The notes beneath the pieces are model-generated. The model did no database searches. It had not been told where the DNA came from and saw only the letters and a program-made list of their open reading frames with translations. DNA of 5,702 nt from BM714 sp964484935 (GTDB lineage: Bacteria > Bacillota > Clostridia > Peptostreptococcales > BM714): positions 1 to 5,702 of the forward strand of contig CAZAFW010000078.1 of the NCBI GenBank assembly GCA_964484935.1, read 5' to 3'. The translations under genes and the position numbers were made by a program. Below, one piece after another: positions 1 to 4,230 of this stretch. Each line of letters opens with the position of its first letter. The first letter of the stretch is position 1.

Positions 1-51
1 CATGACGGCTATAATCAGCCACGCAAGGGATTTGTAGTTTCTTATGTTCAT
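1..51 (-). CDS. N-terminus of a membrane or secreted protein (partial, runs off the window)
   Basis: Only the first 17 codons are present, reading MNIRNYKSLAWLIIAVM from an ATG at 49-51. The start is set by a strong ribosome binding site (AGAAGGAGG on the minus strand, 60-68) about 8 bases upstream. The short polar, basic stretch followed by a hydrophobic run (LAWLIIAVM) looks like the beginning of a signal peptide or first membrane helix. Too little remains to name a family. The gene lies behind a long structured leader (see 52-330) and downstream of the 65-residue gene on the same strand. Transcription reaching it from that gene's promoter would have to pass the terminator-like hairpin at 192-227, so attenuation is a plausible inference. 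Confidence is high that a gene starts here and nil for its function. Confidence 0.75.
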   Translation of the reverse strand, partial: MNIRNYKSLAWLIIAVM

Positions 52-330
52 TTTTTATTCCTCCTTCTAATATAAGAAGTATGTTCTTTTACATGTTCGG
101 TTTTAAAACAATTGATAAACGGGTATTTTTATGGAGAATTTTCCAAGTTACACACCTCCCACCCAAACCTTTTGTTGTTTCGACCGTGTTCAAAAAAGAT
201 AAAAACCGGCCTTGATAATGGCCGGTTACGCTATTGGCTCTACCCCCACCTAAGCGTCCAAACACGGTTAGGGGTTTCATCACTTCCATACTTGAATTAC
301 AGACAAATCTGATTTCCAATGCATAGATAT
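52..330 (-). promoter_or_regulatory. Structured 5' leader, candidate attenuator or riboswitch of unrecognised class
   Basis: This gene-free stretch precedes the partial gene at 1-51 and has several possible RNA helices on the minus strand. (1) Plus bases 268-275 can pair with 242-253 (ACCCCTAA with TTAGG-T-GGGGT, one bulge). (2) A terminator hairpin lies at 192-227. (3) A long-range 8-bp helix pairs 261-268 with 183-190 (ACCGTGTT with AACACGGT) and encloses the terminator. (4) 266-273 can pair with 162-169 (CCCTAACC with GGTTTGGG, one mismatch). Helices 1, 3 and 4 compete for the same bases near 266-275, as expected of a switch. The stretch 155-169 reads GGTTTGGGTGGGAGG on the transcript, a possible two-layer G-quadruplex. 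A weak 5-bp hairpin (64-68 with 75-79) touches the ribosome binding site. I compared it from memory with common riboswitch consensus sequences (c-di-GMP I and II, TPP, SAM, cobalamin, M-box, T-box, fluoride, ZTP) and found no convincing match. A minus-strand reading frame over 89-319 lacks a Shine-Dalgarno and is probably not coding. The upstream boundary is approximate. Confidence 0.5.
192..227 (-). terminator. Factor-independent terminator hairpin within the leader
   Basis: On the minus strand a perfect 8-bp GC-rich stem (AACCGGCC/GGCCGGTT, plus bases 220-227 and 204-211) with an 8-base loop is followed directly by TTTATCTTTTTT (to 192). This is the layout of an intrinsic terminator reading leftward. 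It lies about 170 bases past the stop of the 65-residue gene and 140 bases before the start of the gene at 1-51. It could therefore simply end the small gene's transcript or act as a conditional terminator for the downstream gene. A longer-range helix (261-268 with 183-190) encloses it. Confidence 0.7.
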
Positions 331-398
331 GATACCCTTTTTAAATCATTACATTCATTGAATTTCAATTATAAGTTGAATATTTGTATTTGTTTTTT

Positions 399-596
399 TT
401 ACACTATCCCATCGCTCTGGTACTTCTTGCTTGCTATATTGTGGTTGTAGTCGTTGAATATTTCGATTGACTTAAGGTATTGTTCAAGAACGGCATTTGC
501 TGTTTTCTCTACATCGGCATCGTTGCAACACCTGCCTACCACTACCATTGCCAAAGCCCTTATTTCGTTGCTTTCCAATTGTTTCGATGAATTCAT
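399..596 (-). CDS. Small protein of unknown function (65 aa)
   Basis: This is a 65-residue reading frame from ATG 594-596 to TAA 399-401. It is supported as a real gene by a near-perfect ribosome binding site (AAAGGAGG, plus bases 603-610) six bases before the ATG and by a good promoter just upstream (630-657). I do not recognise the family. The protein is polar and probably mostly helical: residues about 1-40 (MNSSKQLESN, a short VVV run, then an ADVEKTANAVLEQYLKSIE-like segment) look amphipathic. A vicinal cysteine pair (Cys23-Cys24) follows the VVVGR stretch. There is no signal peptide or convincing membrane segment, so it is likely cytoplasmic. It is divergent from iadA, sharing a 216-bp intergenic region, and lies upstream of the leader and partial gene on the same strand. 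Cysteine-pair metal or redox chemistry is possible but is pure speculation. Confidence 0.7.
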   Translation of the reverse strand: MNSSKQLESNEIRALAMVVVGRCCNDADVEKTANAVLEQYLKSIEIFNDYNHNIASKKYQSDGIV

Positions 597-602
597 GTAC
601 GG

Positions 603-657
603 CCTCCTTTTATTTAATGTTTCTTCTGTATTATATACCCCAAATATTACATTTGAA
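603..657 (-). promoter_or_regulatory. Promoter and RBS of the 65-aa gene
   Basis: On the minus strand a perfect TATAAT -10 box (plus bases 630-635) sits 16 bases from a TTCAAA -35-like box (652-657, 4 of 6 matches to TTGACA). The start of transcription would fall near 623, giving a leader of about 27 bases that carries the AAAGGAGG ribosome binding site at 603-610. Spacing and order fit a housekeeping sigma-A promoter. Confidence 0.65.
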
Positions 658-740
658 CTGCAGTCGCAAATTTTGTTTTGAAGGATGGCCCATAAGGCCG
701 AAGGTTTTTATGAACAAGGGGCGATGATGCGCAAGGAAAG

Positions 741-806
741 TCGGCAAAATGACGATTCGTGCTATAATGGCAATATACTGCTTAATCATTTACATACTTG
801 CGGAGG
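741..806 (+). promoter_or_regulatory. Promoter and RBS of iadA
   Basis: A perfect TATAAT lies at 763-768, preceded at 16 bases by TCGGCA (741-746), a weak -35 with 4 of 6 matches. Transcription would start near 775. The GGAGG at 802-806 is the ribosome binding site and selects the ATG at 813. A TTG at 798 in the same frame precedes this Shine-Dalgarno and is therefore unlikely to be the start. No operator-like repeat was obvious between this promoter and the divergent one at 630-657. Confidence 0.55.
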
Positions 807-812
807 GATGAA

Positions 813-1958
813 ATGCTTATCAAACTAATAACGAAAGCAAAGGTTTACGCACCTGAAAACATGGGTGAGATGGACATTTTAATAGCCGGAGGAAAGATAG
901 CCGAGGTTGAAAGGGACCTGAGCCCATGGAAGGCGATTGAAGGAGTGGAAGTGCTTGACGGAAGTGGCTGTATTGCAATTCCGGGACTCATAGACGGGCA
1001 TGTTCATGTCTTGGGAGGCGGGGGAGAAGGCGGATTTACAAGCAGGACGCGCGAGCTTGAAGCATCTGACATTGTTTCATCGGGTGTCACCACCCTTGTA
1101 GGCTGCCTCGGAACGGATTCTACTGGAAGAAGCATGGAAAACCTGATAGCAAAAATCAAAGAACTGAAAGAGTCGGGCCTGAGCGCATATGCATACACGG
1201 GCTCCTACAGGGTTCCGGTGAAAACGCTTTCGGGGAGCATAGAGAGGGACTTAGTTTTCATAGAAGAAATAATCGGAGTGGGGGAGGTGGCCGTTTCCGA
1301 CCACAGGTCGTCTCAGCCGACGATGCGGGAATTGGCGAGAATTGCGGCCGATGCGCATGTGGCCGGAATGCTTTCGGGAAAGGCGGGGATTGTCAATTTG
1401 CATATAGGAGACGGGAAAAACGGACTTGGCATCTTGAGCGAAATACTCAATGAGACGGACTTGCCGATAGGGCAGCTGTACCCAACCCATACGAACAGAA
1501 GCGAAAAAGTCTTTATGCAAGCTGTGGAATATGCACTCAAGGGCGGAAGGGTCGACATGACCGCAAGCACTACGGAGCATTTCATAAGGGGAGGCGAAGT
1601 GCCGTGCGCCAAGGCCCTTGCCAGAATGCTGGACGCGGGAGTGCCTATAGAGAACATAACTTTCACATCGGACGGAGGGGGAAGCCTGCCCATGTTCGAT
1701 GAAAAGGGAGCATATGAAGGGATGTCGTCAGCCAAGGTTTCTTCATTGATAGAGGCTGTTCTGACGGCAACGGGAGAAGAAGGTGTCCCGTTTGAGCAGG
1801 CGGTCAGGGTTGCCACGAGCAATCCGGCCAGAATCCTCAAGCTTAAGGGGAAGGGTGAAATAAAGAAAGGATTCGACGCCGACCTCTTGATTCTCGATAA
1901 AAAGGATTTTTCTGTTAAAACAGTTATTTCAAACGGAGATGTTTTGCTGAAAAAGTGA
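813..1958 (+). CDS. iadA: Isoaspartyl dipeptidase (beta-aspartyl peptidase), amidohydrolase superfamily
   Basis: This 381-residue protein is close to the 390 of E. coli IadA. The family hydrolyses beta-aspartyl dipeptides left from breakdown of proteins carrying isoaspartate, in the cytoplasm, using a binuclear metal centre. Visible residues, with E. coli numbers as I recall them: HVH at 63/65 (H68/H70), Glu72 in GGGGEGG (E77), Tyr132 (Y137), Arg165 in SDHR (R169), His197 (H201), His226 and Arg229 in PTHTNR (H230/R233), Asp287 and Ser291 in SDGGGS (D285/S289). The C-terminus GKGEIKKGFDADLLIL is the usual amidohydrolase beta-sandwich return. The metal-bridging carboxylated lysine (K162 in E. 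coli) aligns with Glu158 (GVGEVAVSDHR), so this belongs to a bridging-glutamate variant. The start at 813 is chosen over TTG 798 because GGAGG lies 6 bases upstream. The gene is apparently monocistronic and convergent with ddl. Confidence in the family is very high; the exact substrate is inferred. Confidence 0.93.
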   Translation: MLIKLITKAKVYAPENMGEMDILIAGGKIAEVERDLSPWKAIEGVEVLDGSGCIAIPGLIDGHVHVLGGGGEGGFTSRTRELEASDIVSSGVTTLVGCLGTDSTGRSMENLIAKIKELKESGLSAYAYTGSYRVPVKTLSGSIERDLVFIEEIIGVGEVAVSDHRSSQPTMRELARIAADAHVAGMLSGKAGIVNLHIGDGKNGLGILSEILNETDLPIGQLYPTHTNRSEKVFMQAVEYALKGGRVDMTASTTEHFIRGGEVPCAKALARMLDAGVPIENITFTSDGGGSLPMFDEKGAYEGMSSAKVSSLIEAVLTATGEEGVPFEQAVRVATSNPARILKLKGKGEIKKGFDADLLILDKKDFSVKTVISNGDVLLKK

Positions 1959-2007
1959 TTACTTTTTCATAGTAGACGCCTTTTTTTTAGGCGGATTGAA
2001 ACAATTG

Positions 2008-2057
2008 AAACAAAACAAAAAGCAGGGGCGGATTTCGCCCTGCTTTTCGTTTTGTTT
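2008..2057. terminator. Bidirectional terminator between convergent iadA and ddl
   Basis: A long inverted repeat pairs 2008-2030 with 2036-2057 around a 5-base loop, with one bulged G and one mismatch. The GC core is AGCAGGGGCG/CGCCCTGCT, and the outer arms are A-rich on the left and T-rich on the right. Each strand therefore reads a GC stem followed by a T-rich tract (TTTTCGTTTTGTTT on plus, TTTTTGTTTTGTTT on minus). The position, 50 bases after the iadA stop and 22 bases after the ddl stop, fits shared termination. A smaller 5-bp hairpin with the T-run in its loop (1977-1993) precedes it and does not look like a terminator. Confidence 0.85.
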
Positions 2058-2078
2058 AATATATTTATTTATGATGCT

Positions 2079-3134
2079 TTAATATGTGAATTCCAATGCG
2101 TATTCAACCAGCTTGTCTATGACTTTTGTATATGAAAGTCCGCTTTCTTTCCAAAGCATCGGGAACATGCTGAACTTTGTCCCTCCGGGCAATGTGTTTA
2201 TTTCATTTAAATAATATTTGTTTGTTTTCTTGTCGAGCAGGAAATCCACCCTGGAAAGCCCCGTGCAGTCGATGCATTTGTAGGCTTTGATTGCGTATTC
2301 CGTAATTTCTTTTGACATCTCTTCAGGAAGCTTGGCGGGAATGATAAGTGTTGACTGGGCTTCCTCCGAATACTTTGCGTCGAAGTCGTAGAAGTCGCGG
2401 GAAGCCACGATTTCTCCGAGTACGGACGGCTTGGGATCGAAGTTGCCGATAACTGCGCATTCTATCTCGCGACAGTCGAGTCCTCCCTCAACAAGAAGCT
2501 TGCGGTCGTAACGGGCAGAAGACCTCAGGCCCTCCATCAGTTTTTCACGGGAATCCACTTTTGTGATGCCTACGCTCGAGCCCATGTTTGCCGGTTTTAT
2601 GAAAATGGGATAATTGCAGTTCTTTTCAATTTCCTCAATGCAGTAGGCCTCGTCATTGAGATCTTCGCGATAGATTATTGAGTAAGGCGTTACAGGTATA
2701 CCGCTGTTTTCGAAAATTTTCTTGGAATGAACTTTGTCAAGGCATGCGGCCGATGCGAATACGCGGCAACCAATATAAGGAACTTCAGCCATCTCGAGCA
2801 GGCCCTGAAGAGTTCCGTCTTCGCCATTTGTGCCATGGATGGCGGGGAATGCAACATCGATTCTCTGGTCGAGATTTGGGATGTTGAGTGAGAAGGCTCC
2901 GGGCTTCCTTTGGTTTTCGATCAAGCTTTTTGCGACTTCTTCCCAGGTGTCGTTTTCAATGTTTTCATAGGGTCCGTCGTAGTACATCCATCTTCCCTCT
3001 CTTGTGATGCCGATGGGAAACAGGTTGTACTTTTCCCTGTCGGCGTTCCTGAGTACGGTTGTGGCGGTTTTCAGGGAGACCTCGTGTTCCTCGGTTTTGC
3101 CTCCGAAAATCACTGCCATGTTCAATTTTTCCAT
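2079..3134 (-). CDS. ddl: D-alanine-D-alanine ligase (DdlA-type, ATP-grasp)
   Basis: This 351-residue protein has the length of the longer DdlA-type enzymes. It joins two D-alanines with ATP to make the terminal dipeptide of the peptidoglycan precursor, in the cytoplasm. N-domain: AVIFGGKTEEHEVS (7-20), with the family glutamate at 18. Centre: HGTNGEDGTLQG (100-111), LDK (132-134), and the glycine-rich nucleotide loop IKPANMGSSVGI (179-190). The omega loop contains AKY (253-255); the Lys-Tyr pair is the mark of D-Ala-D-Ala rather than D-Ala-D-lactate ligases. C-domain: SRVDF (294-298) and NEINTLPGGT (310-319), with metal and phosphate ligands Asp297, Glu311 and Asn313, then Ser322. The usual LPGFT reads LPGGT here. 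The ATG at 3132-3134 is chosen because GGAGGG lies 6 bases upstream; an in-frame ATG at 3177-3179 would place that RBS inside the coding region. The gene is apparently monocistronic. Family confidence is very high. Confidence 0.94.
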   Translation of the reverse strand: MEKLNMAVIFGGKTEEHEVSLKTATTVLRNADREKYNLFPIGITREGRWMYYDGPYENIENDTWEEVAKSLIENQRKPGAFSLNIPNLDQRIDVAFPAIHGTNGEDGTLQGLLEMAEVPYIGCRVFASAACLDKVHSKKIFENSGIPVTPYSIIYREDLNDEAYCIEEIEKNCNYPIFIKPANMGSSVGITKVDSREKLMEGLRSSARYDRKLLVEGGLDCREIECAVIGNFDPKPSVLGEIVASRDFYDFDAKYSEEAQSTLIIPAKLPEEMSKEITEYAIKAYKCIDCTGLSRVDFLLDKKTNKYYLNEINTLPGGTKFSMFPMLWKESGLSYTKVIDKLVEYALEFTY

Positions 3135-3181
3135 ATTAATCCCTCCATTTAAAAGTTTGATTGTAGGACAACTATACATTT

Positions 3182-3211
3182 ATTATAACAGAAAATAATG
3201 AAAATTGCGAA
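3182..3211 (-). promoter_or_regulatory. Extended -10 promoter of ddl
   Basis: On the minus strand TGTTATAAT (plus bases 3182-3190) is a full extended -10 element. A weak -35, TTCGCA (3206-3211), lies 18 bases upstream; extended -10 promoters tolerate poor -35 boxes. Transcription would start near 3175, giving a leader of about 40 bases with GGAGGG (3141-3146) as ribosome binding site. No repeat resembling an operator is seen. Confidence 0.65.
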
Positions 3212-3557
3212 TGTAAAGACAATTATTTGGATATTTTTGCTAAAAATCGAAAATTAAAAAAATAATCGGCAACTTACGCCATTTTCAGGGTTCAAGAAGG
3301 AAATATACAAGCTATTTTTCTGCCGAATCCTATATGAATGTTTTCTGTTGGGATTTGTAATACGGTTCATTTAAACATGGAATAAGTGGATTAAAATTTA
3401 CCTGACCGGTTTTGAAAATTAGTATTGTCGGAAATGTTCTGAACGACATTCATTAAAATGCGGACGTTTTTGTTACAAGAGGGGATAGAGAAAAGACATT
3501 AAATATTATAGAACATGTAATAATAAGTGCCAAAAGGGAAAAAACGAACAAGACCGC

Positions 3558-3596
3558 ATGCAATTTCATATGAATCCGGTTCATATGAAATTGCAT
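3558..3596. repeat. Perfect 17-bp inverted repeat with 5-base loop
   Basis: The left arm ATGCAATTTCATATGAA (3558-3574) and right arm (3580-3596) are exact reverse complements around TCCGG. There is no T-run on either side, so it is not an ordinary terminator. It lies in the middle of the 1-kb gene-free region. It could be a stable RNA hairpin, a protein-binding palindrome, or the trace of a small mobile element. No target-site duplication was evident. Confidence 0.85.
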
Positions 3597-3632
3597 CACA
3601 ATGAAATGGATTCAGGCGTAAGAATTTGTTGA

Positions 3633-3673
3633 AAGGTTTAATGAACAAGCCACTTATGACCTTATTAAACCTT
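3633..3673. repeat. 10-bp inverted repeat
   Basis: AAGGTTTAAT (3633-3642) and ATTAAACCTT (3664-3673) are perfect reverse complements separated by 21 bases. This lies 36 bases after the 17-bp inverted repeat and has no terminator-like T-run. Function is unknown; with an AT-rich stem it may be partly fortuitous. Confidence 0.55.
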
Positions 3674-3873
3674 GGGTGGTTCGAAAGTCTGGAATAGTAA
3701 TTTTATTGGCTGGAGGGAAAAAGGCAAACACATTATATAATCTTATGAATTGATTGTTATATAAAGAAAAAGATAAATATGATAAAAAAATAAGCAAGTT
3801 TAACCAAACACAACATTGGGAAGGCTGAAATATTACAAATTTGTATGCAAATATTTTGTATTTGGTGTAGGTT

Positions 3874-3967
3874 TCTTCGGATGCATTATTGACAACAGGG
3901 GGAATTGACTCTCTAGGAGTCGAATGAATTAATAAAAAGAGGGTCAGGATTAATCAGCATCCGAAGA
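3874..3967. repeat. 11-bp inverted repeat enclosing smaller hairpins, possible structured RNA
   Basis: TCTTCGGATGC (3874-3884) pairs perfectly with GCATCCGAAGA (3957-3967), enclosing 72 bases. Inside, TGAC (3890-3893) can pair with GTCA (3943-3946), and GACTC (3907-3911) with GAGTC (3917-3921). The result is a closed multi-stem fold. A TTGACA (3889-3894) and a TTGACT (3905-3910) are present, but neither has a good -10 at proper spacing. The block ends just before the extended -10 promoter at 3983. It matches no RNA class that I know. It could be a small RNA, a leader remnant or a DNA palindrome pair bound by a regulator. Confidence 0.5.
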
Positions 3968-3982
3968 TTTTGACGATATTCG

Positions 3983-3991
3983 TGATATAAT
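3983..3991 (+). promoter_or_regulatory. Extended -10 promoter, probably for the J-like/GGDEF operon
   Basis: TGATATAAT matches the extended -10 consensus TGnTATAAT exactly. A TTGACG at 3970-3975 is only 10 bases away, too near to act as a normal -35. Transcription would begin near 3998 and give a 5' leader of about 230 bases before the ATG at 4231. It lies 16 bases after the inverted repeat at 3874-3967. Confidence 0.5.
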
Positions 3992-3997
3992 ATGTAT

Positions 3998-4230
3998 GCT
4001 GATAAGATAACCAATGTCCGCAGGCAACCATATATGTTATGTCTATTAAAAAGTGCAATTGCATACTATTCTGAAATACGTGGGGGAAACGGGCAGGATT
4101 GTAAACATCGCCTTGCTTGTTTAAACGGTTTTTTTTCAGTTGATGCTTTTATTGCAATGTGCGAAAGCTGACAATAAAAAATTTCGATAATTTGTGGTAA
4201 ATTTGTGGTATTTTGACGGGGGAAAATGTT
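3998..4230 (+). promoter_or_regulatory. Long 5' leader of the J-like/GGDEF gene
   Basis: If the promoter at 3983-3991 is used, this is an untranslated leader of about 230 bases. It holds the palindrome TGCAATTGCA (4054-4063), a weak A/T-rich hairpin (TAAACA, 4103-4108, with TGTTTA, 4119-4124) followed by GG and eight Ts (about 4128-4137), and a 5-bp GCTTT/AAAGC hairpin. The T-run hints at an attenuator, but the stem before it is weak. A later weak promoter (TTGCAA 4152-4157, TAAAAA 4175-4180, spacer 17) is also possible. The ribosome binding site is GGGGG (4218-4222), 8 bases from the ATG. No known riboswitch consensus was recognised. Confidence 0.35.
4189..4210 (+). repeat. Exact 11-bp tandem repeat before the J-like/GGDEF gene
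   Basis: AATTTGTGGTA occurs twice with no gap (4189-4199 and 4200-4210), ending 7 bases before the ribosome binding site. An 11-bp period is about one helical turn, so two copies would face the same side of the DNA, as half-sites for a regulator might. It could equally be a slippage product. Confidence 0.6.

Larger units (their letters stand above)
3212..3982. other. AT-rich region without recognisable gene
   Basis: No reading frame of 60 codons or more with a ribosome binding site was found on either strand here. On the plus strand one frame (phase of position 3244) gives protein-like pieces broken by stops: 3244-3357 (38 codons), 3460-3570 (37 codons, containing VTRGDREKTLNIIEHV) and 3622-3750 (43 codons, containing ERFNEQATYDLIKPWVV). 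They could be remains of a decayed gene, but the stop density is not far from chance for such AT-rich DNA and I recognise no family. The region does carry several strong inverted repeats, listed separately. Confidence 0.5.

Noticed and set aside
89..319. A 76-codon minus-strand reading frame over the leader
   Set aside because: No Shine-Dalgarno before its ATG, low-complexity non-protein-like composition, and it coincides with the terminator hairpin and competing helices, so it is more likely untranslated RNA.
798..812. TTG at 798 as an alternative iadA start
   Set aside because: The GGAGG at 802-806 would lie inside the coding region; it is correctly spaced for the ATG at 813, and family N-termini begin near that ATG.
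1313..1840. A 175-codon minus-strand reading frame opposite iadA
   Set aside because: It is the antisense shadow of a strongly conserved iadA reading frame and has no ribosome binding site.
1977..1993. Small hairpin with a T-run after iadA as a terminator
   Set aside because: The T-run lies in the loop rather than after the stem; the larger hairpin at 2008-2057 is the better terminator.
3571..3573. In-frame TGA next to a strong hairpin as a selenocysteine codon with SECIS-like element
   Set aside because: The TGA lies within the hairpin stem itself and the same frame soon meets further TGA and TAA stops, so no extended selenoprotein frame exists.
3889..3894. Perfect TTGACA taken as a -35 box
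   Set aside because: No acceptable -10 box occurs 15-19 bases downstream on the plus strand.
4213..4230. TTG at 4213 as the start of the J-like/GGDEF gene
   Set aside because: The GGGGG ribosome binding site lies downstream of it and fits the ATG at 4231; the added residues are not part of the J-like domain.
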